A DNA stretch of 64,000 bases from Bradyrhizobium sp. CSA207 (GCF_029051685.1 NZ_JAACFT010000008.1:178636-242635), one strand, 5' to 3'; numbered from the stretch's first letter, positions 35,558 through 45,711 are shown. Notes: generated from the letters alone by a model not told the origin. Numbers and translations are program-made.

Positions 35558-36934
35558 ATGCCTTCTGTCTTCGAGACCTCGTCCACCGCCATCCCGATCA
35601 CCTTCGTCACCAAGTCGAGCTGGGACACGGTCCGCGAGGCACTGCCGCCATCGCAGCGCCAGTTCGCGACGGCCAGCGCCTTTGCCGCCAAGCCTGGCGG
35701 CTACCTTGCGCTGCCCGCGCCCGACGGCGCGATCGCGCAGATCTTGTTCGGTATCGAGGATGACAGCGCCAGATCGCGCGACCTGTTCCGGCCGGGCGCT
35801 CTGCCGGGCCTGTTGCCGCCGGGCACCTATCGCTTTGCCAATGCACCGCACGATGCACGACTGGCTGCGCTCGCCTTTGCGCTCGGCAGCTACCGCTTCG
35901 CCCGGTACCGGAAGGCAGACCGCCCAGAGGTCCGGCTGGTGCCGCCGGACGGCGTCGATGCAGCCGAGGTTAGCCGCGTGGCGGATGCCGCGATGCTCGC
36001 ACGCGACCTCATCAACACGCCGGCGAACGACATGGGCCCGGAGCAGCTGGCCGCGGCTGCGCAGGCACTCGCCGGCGAATTCGGCGCAAGCTTTGCCTGC
36101 ATCGTCGGTGAAGACTTGAAGGCGCAGAATTTTCCGTTGATCCATGCCGTCGGCATGGCCTCGGACCGCGCGCCGCGGCTGATCGACATCAGCTGGGGCG
36201 ATCCCTCCCATCCCAAGGTGACGCTGGTCGGCAAGGGCGTCTGCTTCGACACCGGCGGGCTGGACCTCAAGCCGTCCAGCGGCATGCTGATCATGAAGAA
36301 GGACATGGGCGGCGCCGCCAACGTCTTGGCGCTCGCGCGCATGGTGATGAATGCGAAGCTGAAGGTCCGGCTGCGCGTGCTGATCCCGGCGGTGGAGAAT
36401 GCTGTTTCCAGCAACGCCTTCCGTCCGCTCGACATCTTCACCTCGCGCAAGGGCATCACCGTCGAGATCGGCAACACCGACGCGGAGGGCCGCCTCGTGC
36501 TCGCCGACGCGCTAGCGCTGGCGGACGAGGAGCAGCCGGACCTGCTGATCGATCTGGGCACGCTGACGGGCGCCGCTCGCGTCGCGCTGGGGCCGGATTT
36601 GCCGCCCTTTTACACCAACGATGAGACACTTGCCGCCGACGTGGCGCGCTGCGCGGCGAAGGAGAACGATCCGTTGTGGCGCATGCCGCTATGGCCGGCC
36701 TACGATGCGTGGCTCGACTCCAAGACGGCCACCATCACCAACGCACCGTCCGGCGGCTTTGCCGGCTCGATCACCTGCGCGCTGTTCCTGCAGCGCTTTG
36801 TCGAGCAGGCCAAGAGCTGGCTGCATGTCGATATCTATGGCTGGACGCCATCGGCAAAACCGGCACGTCCCGAGGGCGGCGAATGTCAGGCCGCGCGCGC
36901 ACTCTACACATTGCTGAGCGAGCGCTATGCATGA
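35558..36934 (+). CDS. Leucyl aminopeptidase family (M17) protein
   Basis: A 458-residue two-metal aminopeptidase. The M17 catalytic set is intact: GKGVCFDTGGLDLKPSSGM with MKKDMGGAANVLALA at about 225-260 (metal Lys and Asp) and NTDAEGRLVLADAL at about 305 (metal Asp/Glu and catalytic Arg). The C-terminal IYGWTPSAKPARPEGGE fits the PepB-like subgroup. There is no signal peptide, so the enzyme is cytosolic. It overlaps the next gene (NlpC/P60) by eight bases, implying translational coupling and a shared substrate, plausibly imported peptides. Confidence 0.93.
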   Translation: MPSVFETSSTAIPITFVTKSSWDTVREALPPSQRQFATASAFAAKPGGYLALPAPDGAIAQILFGIEDDSARSRDLFRPGALPGLLPPGTYRFANAPHDARLAALAFALGSYRFARYRKADRPEVRLVPPDGVDAAEVSRVADAAMLARDLINTPANDMGPEQLAAAAQALAGEFGASFACIVGEDLKAQNFPLIHAVGMASDRAPRLIDISWGDPSHPKVTLVGKGVCFDTGGLDLKPSSGMLIMKKDMGGAANVLALARMVMNAKLKVRLRVLIPAVENAVSSNAFRPLDIFTSRKGITVEIGNTDAEGRLVLADALALADEEQPDLLIDLGTLTGAARVALGPDLPPFYTNDETLAADVARCAAKENDPLWRMPLWPAYDAWLDSKTATITNAPSGGFAGSITCALFLQRFVEQAKSWLHVDIYGWTPSAKPARPEGGECQAARALYTLLSERYA

Positions 36935-37769
36935 TCCGCGGCTGACGCCGGCGCGGGGCGACCTCGCCGCGAAATATCTCGAAGGCAAAGTGCAGGCTGA
37001 TCGCTTCGTCACCGGCGAGGAATTCGAAGTGGTCGAGCCGATTGCGCCAGTGCGCGAGCAGCCGTCCTCGAACGCGATGCTGATGACGCAGGCGCTACGC
37101 GGCGAACGCGTCACGGTCTACGATCGCAACGGCGAAGGCTGGGCCTGGGGCCAGCTAGGCGGCGACGGCTATGTCGGCTGGCTGCCCGACGCAGGCCTGG
37201 CGCGGCCCTCGACAGCGCCGACGCACTTGGTGACCGCGCTTCGAACGTTCGCCTTCCCCGGTCCCTCGATCAAGCTGCCGCCGGCCGACACGCTGGTGCT
37301 GGGATCGAAACTCGCGGTGGCGCGCGAAGACGGCAGTTTCGCCGTGACGCGCGAGGGAACATATCTTCCGAAGGCGCATCTCGCATTGCTCGATTATCGC
37401 GAGCCGGATTTCGTCGCGGTCGCCGAGCGCTTCGTCGGCACGCCCTATCTTTGGGGCGGCAAGAGCAGTTTCGGCATCGATTGCTCGGGCCTGGTGCAGG
37501 TCTCGCTGACGGCGGCAGGCATCGGCTGCCCGCGCGACAGCGACATGCAGCAGGCGGGTCTCGGCCTCGCGCTCGAACCGCACGAGAGGGGCAAGCTGCA
37601 GCGCGGCGATTTGATCTTTTGGAAGGGCCACGTCGCGATCGTCCGCGATGGCAGCACCATGGTTCACGCCAATGCGCATCACATGGCGACGGTGATCGAG
37701 CCGACCGAGCCGGCAATCGCGCGGATCAGGCAGGCCGGCAGCGAGATCGTTGCGATCAAGCGGCTCTAG
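36927..37769 (+). CDS. NlpC/P60 dipeptidyl-peptidase, YkfC-like (cytosolic murein-peptide hydrolase)
   Basis: A 280-residue C40-family cysteine peptidase without a signal peptide. Two bacterial SH3 folds (about 30-150: APVREQPSSNAMLMTQALRG, VYDRNGEGWAWGQLGGDGYV) precede the NlpC/P60 domain: GTPYLWGGKSSFGIDCSGLV with catalytic Cys at about 186, KGHVAIV with His at about 235, and VHANAHH with the third polar residue at about 247. This layout is that of gamma-D-glutamyl-L-diamino-acid dipeptidyl-peptidases such as Bacillus YkfC, which act on cytosolic murein peptides. Coupled to the M17 gene; convergent with yejF 6 bases away. Confidence 0.9.
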   Translation: MHDPRLTPARGDLAAKYLEGKVQADRFVTGEEFEVVEPIAPVREQPSSNAMLMTQALRGERVTVYDRNGEGWAWGQLGGDGYVGWLPDAGLARPSTAPTHLVTALRTFAFPGPSIKLPPADTLVLGSKLAVAREDGSFAVTREGTYLPKAHLALLDYREPDFVAVAERFVGTPYLWGGKSSFGIDCSGLVQVSLTAAGIGCPRDSDMQQAGLGLALEPHERGKLQRGDLIFWKGHVAIVRDGSTMVHANAHHMATVIEPTEPAIARIRQAGSEIVAIKRL

Positions 37770-37775
37770 CCGGGA

Positions 37776-39413
37776 TTACGTCGTCGCCGACCCATTTCCC
37801 GCCGTTTCCAGCCGGAACGCCGCCGCAAACAGCGCGCGCGTGTAATCCGTCTTCGGGGCCTTGAACAGCTCGGCGGCCTGGCCCTCCTCGACCACCTTGC
37901 CACCCCGCATCACGATCAGGTGGCTGGCAAGCGAAGCGACGACGCGCAAATCGTGCGAGATGAACATGTAGGTCAGGTCGCGCTTGCGCTGGAGCTCGCG
38001 CAGGAGGTCGACCATCTGCGCCTGGATCAGCATGTCGAGCGCGCTGGTCGGCTCATCCAGCACGACGAAATCCGGCTCCAGCACCACCGCGCGCGCGATC
38101 GAAATGCGCTGGCGCTGGCCGCCGGAGAACTCGTGCGGATAGCGATAACGGGTGTCCGGCTTCAGCCCAACATCTTCGATCGCCTTGACGACGCGTGCCT
38201 CGCGCTCCTCGCGCGACAGCTTGGGCTGATGTACGGACAGACCCTCGGCGATGATATCGGCGACCGACATGCGCGGGCTGAGCGAGCCGAACGGATCCTG
38301 GAATACGATCTGCATGTCACGCCGGAATGGGCGCATCTCCTCGAAGCGCAGGCCCTGGATGTCCTTTCCCAGAAACACGATCCGTCCGTTCGAGGAAATC
38401 AGCCGCAGCAGCGCTAGCCCCAGCGTGGTCTTGCCTGAGCCGGATTCGCCGACGACGCCGAGCGTCTCGCCCTTGCGTACGACAACGCTGACGCCGTCGA
38501 CCGCCTTGATGTGGCCGACCGTCTTGCGCATCAGCCCGCGCTTGATCGGAAACCACACCTTGAGATCATCGGCCGACATCACCACCGGCGCACTCGGCTG
38601 CGGTGGCGCCGGATCGGGCTTCGGCTCCGCCGCGAGCAGATCGCGCGTATAGGGATGCTTCGGACCGGTGAAGACCTGCTCGACCGGCCCCTGCTCGACG
38701 ATCTCGCCGCCTTTCATGACGCAGACGGTGTCGGCGATGCGGCGCACGATGCCGAGGTCGTGAGTGATGAACAGCAGGCTCATGCCAAGCCGGGCGCGGA
38801 TTTCCGCAAGCAGCGTCAGGATCTGCGCCTGCACGGTGACGTCGAGCGCGGTGGTCGGCTCGTCCGCGATCAACAGATCCGGCTCGTTGGCGAGCGCCAT
38901 CGCGATCATCACGCGCTGGCGCTGGCCGCCGGAAAGCTGGTGCGGATAGCTTTTGAGCCGCGTTTCGGGCTCGGGGATGCCAACCTGTGTCAGCAGTTCC
39001 AGCGTCCGTTCGCGCGCTTGCGCGTTGCTGGTCGGATTGTGCAGCTGGATGATCTCGCCGATCTGCGCCTCGATCGTGTGCAGCGGGTTGAGCGAGGTCA
39101 TCGGCTCCTGGAAGATGATGGAGATGTCGCTGCCGCGAACCTCCCGCATCTGCTGCTCGGACTGATCGATCAGCTCGCGCCCCTTGAAGCGGATGCTCCC
39201 CGAGGGATGCGAGGCGCTCGGATAGGGCAGCAGCTTCAGAATCGAGAGCGCGCTGACGGATTTGCCGGATCCGGACTCGCCGACCAGCGCCAGGCATTCG
39301 CCGCGCTTGATCTGAAACGAGACCTTGTCGACCGCGAGCGTCGTGCCGCCGCCCTGGTGGAAGGCCACCGAGAGGTCGCTCACTGCAAGCAGAGGCTGGT
39401 TGATGGCGTCCAT
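37776..39413 (-). CDS. yejF: Peptide ABC transporter ATP-binding protein YejF (fused ATPases)
   Basis: A 545-residue protein with two complete ATPase domains. First: [43 protein letters not shown]. Second (from about 295): [43 protein letters not shown]. Each is followed by an oligopeptide-transporter C-terminal segment ([11 protein letters not shown] and [13 protein letters not shown]). It energises the YejB/YejE permease. It ends 6 bases from the convergent NlpC/P60 gene. Confidence 0.94.
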   Translation of the reverse strand: MDAINQPLLAVSDLSVAFHQGGGTTLAVDKVSFQIKRGECLALVGESGSGKSVSALSILKLLPYPSASHPSGSIRFKGRELIDQSEQQMREVRGSDISIIFQEPMTSLNPLHTIEAQIGEIIQLHNPTSNAQARERTLELLTQVGIPEPETRLKSYPHQLSGGQRQRVMIAMALANEPDLLIADEPTTALDVTVQAQILTLLAEIRARLGMSLLFITHDLGIVRRIADTVCVMKGGEIVEQGPVEQVFTGPKHPYTRDLLAAEPKPDPAPPQPSAPVVMSADDLKVWFPIKRGLMRKTVGHIKAVDGVSVVVRKGETLGVVGESGSGKTTLGLALLRLISSNGRIVFLGKDIQGLRFEEMRPFRRDMQIVFQDPFGSLSPRMSVADIIAEGLSVHQPKLSREEREARVVKAIEDVGLKPDTRYRYPHEFSGGQRQRISIARAVVLEPDFVVLDEPTSALDMLIQAQMVDLLRELQRKRDLTYMFISHDLRVVASLASHLIVMRGGKVVEEGQAAELFKAPKTDYTRALFAAAFRLETAGNGSATT

Positions 39414-39416
39414 CTT

Positions 39417-40595
39417 CTACCTGAACGTCTTGCGCGGATCGAAGGCGTCGCGCACGGCTTCGCCGGTGAAGATGAGTAGCGACAGCATGATCGCGACCGA
39501 GAAGAAGCCGGAGAAACCGAGCCACGGCGCCTGCACGTTCGACTTGCCCTGCGACAGCAACTCGCCGAGCGAGGGCGAGCCGGGCGGCAGGCCGAAGCCA
39601 AGGAAGTCCAGTGCTGTCAGCGTCATGACCGAACTCGACACGATGAACGGCAGGAACGTCATCGTCGCGACCATCGCGTTCGGCAGCAGATGCCTGAACA
39701 TGATCACGGCGTTCGACACGCCGAGCGCCCGCGCCGCCTGGATGTACTCGAAATTGCGCCCGCGTAAGAATTCCGCGCGTACGAGCCCGACCAGCGACAC
39801 CCAGGAAAACAAGAGCAGGATGCCGAGAAGCACGAAGAAGCCGGGCACCAGCACCGACGACAGGATCAGCAGCAGATAGAGCGAGGGGATCGCGGTCCAG
39901 ATCTCGATGAAGCGCTGGAATATGAGATCGACCCGGCCGCCGAAATAGCCCTGCACCGCGCCGGCCGCGATGCCGATGACGGAGGAGATGATGGTCAGGC
40001 AGAGGCCGAACAGCACCGAGATGCGGAAACCGTAGATCAGGCGCGCCACCACGTCGCGCCCCTGGTCATCGGTGCCGAGCCAATTGTATTCGAGATCGCG
40101 GCAGCTCTTGAGGCCCTTCTTCTCGACGACGGGCTTGCACTGCGCCTCCGTCAACATCCAGGTCGGCGGCGACGGTGCGGGCGTCGGCAGATCGAGATTA
40201 TGGGTGTCGTAAGAGTAGCGGATCAGGGGCCAGACGATGCTGCCGCCCTTGTCCCTGATCAGCTTCTGCAAATAGGGATCGCGATAGTCGGCCGCGGTCT
40301 CGAAGTCGCCGCCGAACGTCGTTTCCGAGTAGGTGATGAAGGCGGGCCAGTAGAGATGCGCGTCATATTTGATCAGGAACGGCCGGTCATTGGCGATCAG
40401 CTCGGCAAACAGCGACATCACGAACAGCATCATGAAGAGCCAGAACGACCAGTAGCCGCGCCGGTTCGCCTTGAAATTCTCCCAGCGCCGCCGGTTGAGC
40501 GGCGACGGTGCGAACGGCTTATGCGTGATCGGCACGACTTGGCCGAGCGGCGACTTCATGGTGGTTTCGATCGGGGTCGGGGCGGTTAGCGTCAT
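39417..40595 (-). CDS. yejE: Peptide ABC transporter permease YejE
   Basis: A 392-residue DppC/OppC-type permease. The N-terminal segment NRRRWENFKANRRGYWSFWL is typical, a long periplasmic insert (about 75-170, YEJ-type, with YNWLGTDDQGRDVVARLIYG) follows the first helix, and the EAA-type cytosolic loop is RALGVSNAVIMFRHLLPNAM. The start at 40595 overlaps the yejB stop by one base. Confidence 0.93.
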   Translation of the reverse strand: MTLTAPTPIETTMKSPLGQVVPITHKPFAPSPLNRRRWENFKANRRGYWSFWLFMMLFVMSLFAELIANDRPFLIKYDAHLYWPAFITYSETTFGGDFETAADYRDPYLQKLIRDKGGSIVWPLIRYSYDTHNLDLPTPAPSPPTWMLTEAQCKPVVEKKGLKSCRDLEYNWLGTDDQGRDVVARLIYGFRISVLFGLCLTIISSVIGIAAGAVQGYFGGRVDLIFQRFIEIWTAIPSLYLLLILSSVLVPGFFVLLGILLLFSWVSLVGLVRAEFLRGRNFEYIQAARALGVSNAVIMFRHLLPNAMVATMTFLPFIVSSSVMTLTALDFLGFGLPPGSPSLGELLSQGKSNVQAPWLGFSGFFSVAIMLSLLIFTGEAVRDAFDPRKTFR

Positions 40596-41701
40596 CAGAC
40601 CTCCCGCGCCTCGAAATCGATCCGCGGGTCGATCCACATATAGGTCAAATCCGAGATCAGATTGACCACGAGGCCGACGAGCGAAAAGATGAAGAGAGTA
40701 CCGAACACCACGGGGTAGTCACGGTTGAGCACGCTCTCAAAACTGAGCAGTCCCAGCCCGTCCAGCGAGAAGATGGTCTCGATCAGAAGCGAGCCCGAGA
40801 AGAAGGCGTGAATGAAGGTGCTGGGAAAGCCCGCGATGACGATCAGCATCGCGTTGCGGAAGACGTGCCCATAGAGCACCCGGCCCTCGCTACAGCCCTT
40901 GGCGCGCGCGGTCATCACGTATTGCTTGCGGATTTCGTCCAGAAACGAGTTCTTGGTCAGGAACGTCATGGTGGTGAACGCGCCGAGCCCCATCGCGATC
41001 AGCGGCAGCGTCAAATGCCAGAAGTAGTCGATGATCTTCCAGTACCAGGGAAACTGCGACCAGCCGTCTGACGTCAGCCCGCGCAGCGGAAACCAGTTGA
41101 AGAACGAGCCCCCGGCAAACAGGATGATCAGGAGGATCGCGAACAGGAAGCCGGGAATCGCATAGCCGAGCACGAGCACGCTCGACGTCCAGGTGTCGAA
41201 ACGCGTGCCGTCCTTCACCGCCTTTCGGATTCCGAGCGGAATCGAGATCAGGTAGGTCAGGAGCGTCAGCCAGATGCCGAGCGAGATCGAGACCGGCAGC
41301 TTTTCCTTGACGAGCTGGAGTACGCTGACGTCGCGAAAATAGCTCTTGCCGAAATCGAAGCGGGCGAAATTCCAGACCATCAGCGCGAAGCGCTCCGGCG
41401 CCGGCTTGTCGAACCCGAACTGCACCTCCAGCTTCTTGATGAAGTCGGGGTCGAGGCCCTGCGCGCCGCGGTATTTCGAGTTGATGGCATCGCCGGCACC
41501 GAGTTGCCCCGGCGCGCGCTGCGCGAAATCGCCGCCTCCCGAAATGCGCGAGCTGCCGCCGGTATCGGCGCCGGAGAGCTGCGCGATTACGCGCTCAACC
41601 GGGCCGCCGGGCGCGAATTGCACCACGATGAAGGAGACGAAGAGTATCCCGAGCAGGGTCGGGATCATCAGGAGGATGCGGCGGGCGATATAGGCGCTCA
41701 T
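40595..41701 (-). CDS. yejB: Peptide ABC transporter permease YejB
   Basis: A 368-residue DppB/OppB-type permease. It starts MSAYIARRILLMIPTLLGIL, a family hallmark, and has the EAA loop TARAKGCSEGRVLYGHVFRN. The insert with SRISGGGDFAQRAPGQLGAG in the first periplasmic loop is typical of YejB. It lies three bases after the second yejA gene. Confidence 0.93.
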   Translation of the reverse strand: MSAYIARRILLMIPTLLGILFVSFIVVQFAPGGPVERVIAQLSGADTGGSSRISGGGDFAQRAPGQLGAGDAINSKYRGAQGLDPDFIKKLEVQFGFDKPAPERFALMVWNFARFDFGKSYFRDVSVLQLVKEKLPVSISLGIWLTLLTYLISIPLGIRKAVKDGTRFDTWTSSVLVLGYAIPGFLFAILLIILFAGGSFFNWFPLRGLTSDGWSQFPWYWKIIDYFWHLTLPLIAMGLGAFTTMTFLTKNSFLDEIRKQYVMTARAKGCSEGRVLYGHVFRNAMLIVIAGFPSTFIHAFFSGSLLIETIFSLDGLGLLSFESVLNRDYPVVFGTLFIFSLVGLVVNLISDLTYMWIDPRIDFEAREV

Positions 41702-41704
41702 GGA

Positions 41705-43576
41705 CTATTTCGCCTGCTCGAGCTTGGCGGCCTTGGCGCGGTCGTACCACCAGATATCGGGAGCGCCGACGCCGTTGGCATAACGTGGCAGCTTCTCCGG
41801 ATGACTGAACTGATCCCAATAAGCGAGCCGATGGGTCTTGTTATACCATTGTGGCACCCAGTAGCGGCCGGCACGGAACAGACGGTCGAAGGCACGGCAG
41901 GCGATGGTCAATTCCTCGCGGCTGTCGGCCGCCATGATCTTCTCGATCATGGCGTCGATGGCCGGGCTGGCGATACCCGCGAGATTGTATGAGCCCTTGG
42001 TTGCCGCGACCTGCGAAGAGAAGAACGAGCGCATCGCATCGCCGGGCGTCGCCGACATGCTGAAGCGCTGGATCGTCATGTCGAAATCGAACTCTTCCTG
42101 GCGCGCCCTGTATTGCACGGCATCGACGAGCCGCACGCTCGCTTCGATACCGAGCGTCGCCAGGTTCTTGATATAGGGCGCATGGTGCGGCTGGAACGAA
42201 GGCTCGTCCAACAGGAACTCGATCCTGAACACCTCGCCGTTCGGCAGTGTCCGCTTGCCGTCCTTGATGGGCACGCCAGCCTCGCTCAGCAGCTGCTGCG
42301 CCTTGCGCAAAAGGCTGCGGTCCTGCCCGGAGCCGTCCGATACCGGGGGCGCAAACGGCGCGGCGAATACTTCGTCAGGCACCTGACCGCGATATGGCTC
42401 CAGCAACTTCAGCTCTTCCGGCGACGGAGGTCCGTCGCTCGCCATGAGGTCCGAGTTCTGGAACGGCGACACGGTACGGGCGTAAGCGCCGTACATGATG
42501 GTCTTGTTGGTCCACTCAAAATCGAAGGCATTGATCAAGGCCTCCCGCACGCGCGGATCCTTGAACTTGTCGCGCCGCGTGTTGATGAACCAGCCTTGCG
42601 CACCGGAGGGCGTGAGGTCGGGCACGACCTCGAGCTTGACCCGGCCATCCTTCACCGCAGGAAAGTCATAGCGCGTCGCCCAGATGCGGGAGGTGAACTC
42701 CTCGCGATAGAGGTAATTTTTGCCGGTGAAGCCCTCGAACGCGACATCGCGGTCTCGGTAAAATTCATAGCGCACGACGTCGAAATTGTAGCTGCCGCGG
42801 CAAGGCGGAAGATCGGCTGCCCACCAGTCTTTCACGCGCTCGTATTCGATGTAGCGATTGACCTCGAATTTTCCGACCTTGTACGGACCCGAGCCTAACG
42901 GAATCTCCAGAGATGTTTCATCGAAGGTTCGAGATGCATAATACGATTTCGAAAAGATCGGCAGGCCGGCGACATAGAGCGGGACGTCGCGAGCCCGCCC
43001 TTTGGCGAAGGTGACGACCAGTGTCGCATCGTCGATAGCTTCTGCGCTGACCATGTCACGCATCTGCACGATGATCAGCGGATGGCCTTTGCTCTTGAGC
43101 GCCGTTAGCGAAAACGCAGCGTCAAGCGCGGTGAGCTTGGTGCCGTCGTGGAATTTCGCCTCGGGTCGCATCGTGAAGCGATAGATCAGCCTGTCGGGCG
43201 ATATCTGCACGGACTTGGCGGCAAGCCCGTACATCCCGTCCGGCTCGTCATTGGCTCGTACCATCAGCGCCGCAAAGGTCATGTCCATGCCCTGCGCGCC
43301 ATCCCCCTTCAGGATGAAGGCGTTGAGCGAGTTGAAGGTCTGGTAGGACTGGTTGTATGCGCGCACCGATGGGATCAGCGAGAACGAGCCACCCTTCGGC
43401 GCGTCGAGATTGACGTAGTCGAAATGATGGAAGTCGGCGGGATATTTTAGATCGCCGAACGCCGAGATGCCGTGCATTTCGGCCGGCAGTTCCGACGCTA
43501 CCGCGCCGCGCAAGCAGGACGCGCTCACGGCGCCGATGCCGAGGCCGAGCACGTGCCGGCGTGAGGGCTGCGCCAT
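41705..43576 (-). CDS. yejA: Extracellular solute-binding protein, YejA-like (second paralogue)
   Basis: A 623-residue SBP family 5 protein. A twin-arginine-like leader (QPSRRHVLGLGIGAVSASC) is followed by MHGISAFGDLKYPADFHHFD and LDAPKGGSFS, the YejA-type mature start. The GSGPYKVGKFEVNRYIEYER and AFDFEWTNKTIMYGAYARTV segments are family marks. ATG 43576 is used; a GTG six codons upstream (43594) would overlap the preceding stop. It is a tandem paralogue of the next gene upstream, with clear but distant similarity. Confidence 0.92.
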   Translation of the reverse strand: MAQPSRRHVLGLGIGAVSASCLRGAVASELPAEMHGISAFGDLKYPADFHHFDYVNLDAPKGGSFSLIPSVRAYNQSYQTFNSLNAFILKGDGAQGMDMTFAALMVRANDEPDGMYGLAAKSVQISPDRLIYRFTMRPEAKFHDGTKLTALDAAFSLTALKSKGHPLIIVQMRDMVSAEAIDDATLVVTFAKGRARDVPLYVAGLPIFSKSYYASRTFDETSLEIPLGSGPYKVGKFEVNRYIEYERVKDWWAADLPPCRGSYNFDVVRYEFYRDRDVAFEGFTGKNYLYREEFTSRIWATRYDFPAVKDGRVKLEVVPDLTPSGAQGWFINTRRDKFKDPRVREALINAFDFEWTNKTIMYGAYARTVSPFQNSDLMASDGPPSPEELKLLEPYRGQVPDEVFAAPFAPPVSDGSGQDRSLLRKAQQLLSEAGVPIKDGKRTLPNGEVFRIEFLLDEPSFQPHHAPYIKNLATLGIEASVRLVDAVQYRARQEEFDFDMTIQRFSMSATPGDAMRSFFSSQVAATKGSYNLAGIASPAIDAMIEKIMAADSREELTIACRAFDRLFRAGRYWVPQWYNKTHRLAYWDQFSHPEKLPRYANGVGAPDIWWYDRAKAAKLEQAK

Positions 43577-43590
43577 GCGAACAATGTCCT

Positions 43591-45492
43591 TCACGATTTC
43601 TTCGCGATCCGCGCCGCCTTGTCCGCGTCGTACCACCAGATGAACGGGAAGCCGGACTGGCCGTATTTGGGCAATTCCGACGGCCGTCCGAAGCGATCCC
43701 AGCGGGCGGTGCGTACTTTCGGATAATTCCACTGCGGCACGACGTAGTTATTCCAGAGCAGCACGCGGTCCAGCGCCTTGGTGGCGGCGATGAGATCGTC
43801 GCGGTCGGTGGCATAGATGACCCGCTCGATCAGCTTGTCGACGGCGGGGTTCTTGATGCCGGCAACGTTGCGCGAACCGGCCATGTCGGCGGACTTGGAG
43901 CCCCAGAACTCGCGCTGCTCGTTGCCCGGAGACTGCGACTCGCCCCAGGAGTTGGTGATGATGTCGAAATCCCAGTCGCGAAGCCGGTTCTCGTATTGCG
44001 TCGGATCGACCGTCCGCACGCTGACCGCAATGCCGAGGCGCTCGAGCGATGGCTTGTAGAACAGCACGATCCGCTCGAAGCTCGGATCCGAGCTCAAGAG
44101 TTCGAAGGCAAGCTGGGTCCCGGTCTTGACGTCGATCAGCTTGCGATCGCGCACCTCGTAGCCGGCCTCCTTCAGCAAGCGCAGCGCCTCGCGCAGATTG
44201 TCACGCACGGCTTCCGGGCTGCCTCCGACCGGGTTGGTGTAAGCCGTTGTGAAGACCTCGGGCGGCACGTCCGCGCGCACTGTTTCGAGGATTTCGAGTT
44301 CCTTGCCCTGCGGCAGGCCGGTCGCCATCAATTCGTCGATGCCGTCGAAATAGCTGCTGATGCGCTTGTACTGGCCGAAAAAGATCTGCTTGTTCATTTC
44401 CTCGAAGTCGAACGCGTAGTTGAGCGCACGACGCAGGCGCGGATCCCTGAATTTGGCGCGGCGCAGGTTCGGCACGAAGGCCTGCATGACGCCCGAGCTG
44501 CGGTTGGCGAACTCTTCCAGGATCACGCGCTTCTCGGCCACGGCGGGGAAATCGTAGGCGGTCGCCCAGCTCTTGGCGCTGTTCTCAGTGCGCCAGTCGA
44601 CCTGGTCGGCCTTGAATGCCTCGATCGCGACGGTGGCGTCCCGGAAGTATTCGTAGCGCAGCTCGTCGAAATTGTTGCGTCCGACATTGGCGGCGAAGTC
44701 ACGCCCCCAATAGTCCTTCACGCGCTCAAGGCCGATGGTGCGGCCGGCAACGAACTCCTTGATCCGGTAGGGACCCGAGCCCAGCGGTATCTCCAGCGTG
44801 GTGGCGGAGACGTCGCGCTTGCGCCCTTGTGCGTCGGTACCCTCCCACCAGTGCTTCGGCAGGATGGTGAGCTGTCCTACGATCTGCGGCAGTTCGCGAT
44901 TGCCAGGCGCGTCGAACACGAACTTGACGTCACGGTCGCCGACCTTCTCGGCCCTGACCACATGGCTGTAATAGGCCGAGTACATCGGGTGGTGCTTCTT
45001 GAAGGCGTCGAGCGAGAAGATGACGTCGTCGACGGTGACCGGCTTGCCGTCATGCCATTTGGCCTCGGCGCGCAGGCGATAGGTCACGAAGGAGAAATCG
45101 TCGGGATGGCTCACGGCCTCCGCGAGCGCGCCATACTCGGTCGAGACTTCGTCCAGCGAGGCCGTCAACAGGGATTCGTAGATGAAGGCGACGGCCCCGG
45201 CGATCGCGCCCTTCACGCCGGCGACGACGATGTTGAAATTGTCGAACGTGCCGACGGCGATCTGGCGCGCTGCACCGCCCTTGGGGGCTTCCGGATTGAC
45301 ATAGTCGAACCGCGTGAAGCCGGCGGGATATTTGACGTTCCCGAACAGCGACAGCGCGTGTCGCCAGGGCAACTCGCCTGCGGCCTGCGCCTCGGCCGTA
45401 CCAATCAACGGAACGCCTATCCCGGAACCGAGGGCGGGAAGTGCGGCGGCAGCAGTGCCGGTGAGCAAGAGGTCGCGTCGGGTGATGGCCAA
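43591..45492 (-). CDS. yejA: Extracellular solute-binding protein, YejA-like (first paralogue)
   Basis: A 633-residue SBP family 5 protein. The leader MAITRRDLLLTGTAAAALPA has a twin-arginine motif, the mature part begins with WRHALSLFGNVKYPAGFTRF, and VNPEAPKGGAARQ and GSGPYRIKEFVAGRTIGLER follow. ALNYAFDFEEMNKQIFFGQY corresponds to the same site in the second paralogue. It heads the yejA-yejA-yejB-yejE-yejF row. Having two binding proteins for one permease should widen the range of imported peptides. Confidence 0.93.
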   Translation of the reverse strand: MAITRRDLLLTGTAAAALPALGSGIGVPLIGTAEAQAAGELPWRHALSLFGNVKYPAGFTRFDYVNPEAPKGGAARQIAVGTFDNFNIVVAGVKGAIAGAVAFIYESLLTASLDEVSTEYGALAEAVSHPDDFSFVTYRLRAEAKWHDGKPVTVDDVIFSLDAFKKHHPMYSAYYSHVVRAEKVGDRDVKFVFDAPGNRELPQIVGQLTILPKHWWEGTDAQGRKRDVSATTLEIPLGSGPYRIKEFVAGRTIGLERVKDYWGRDFAANVGRNNFDELRYEYFRDATVAIEAFKADQVDWRTENSAKSWATAYDFPAVAEKRVILEEFANRSSGVMQAFVPNLRRAKFRDPRLRRALNYAFDFEEMNKQIFFGQYKRISSYFDGIDELMATGLPQGKELEILETVRADVPPEVFTTAYTNPVGGSPEAVRDNLREALRLLKEAGYEVRDRKLIDVKTGTQLAFELLSSDPSFERIVLFYKPSLERLGIAVSVRTVDPTQYENRLRDWDFDIITNSWGESQSPGNEQREFWGSKSADMAGSRNVAGIKNPAVDKLIERVIYATDRDDLIAATKALDRVLLWNNYVVPQWNYPKVRTARWDRFGRPSELPKYGQSGFPFIWWYDADKAARIAKKS

Positions 45493-45651
45493 ATCAACAT
45501 CCCTGTCTTGAAGGAGGTTACCCCTTTAAGTGCTCAATATAGGCGAGGTTTCGACGGAACACGTTGCTTTTTCCTCATCTTGGAGGCCCCGCTCCAGCCT
45601 TCGCTGCGGCCAAACGCCCCGATACCGACACCGCGAGGCCCGGATACGCAA

Positions 45652-45677
45652 GCGGCCAGGCTTTTCAGCCTGGCCGC
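45652..45677 (-). terminator. Stem-loop downstream of cycM
   Basis: A perfect 10-bp stem GCGGCCAGGC/GCCTGGCCGC with loop TTTTCA lies 35 bases after the cycM stop. The minus strand continues TTGCG, so the U run is poor; it probably still ends or protects cycM mRNA. Confidence 0.55.
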
Positions 45678-45711
45678 AGAAATGCAGAAATAGTGAGCAG
45701 GCCGAAAGGTC

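Noticed and set aside
43561..45693. Plus-strand open frame of 710 codons opposite the first yejA gene
   Set aside because: The opposite strand carries a full solute-binding protein with a leader; this frame has no recognisable domain and no ribosome site.
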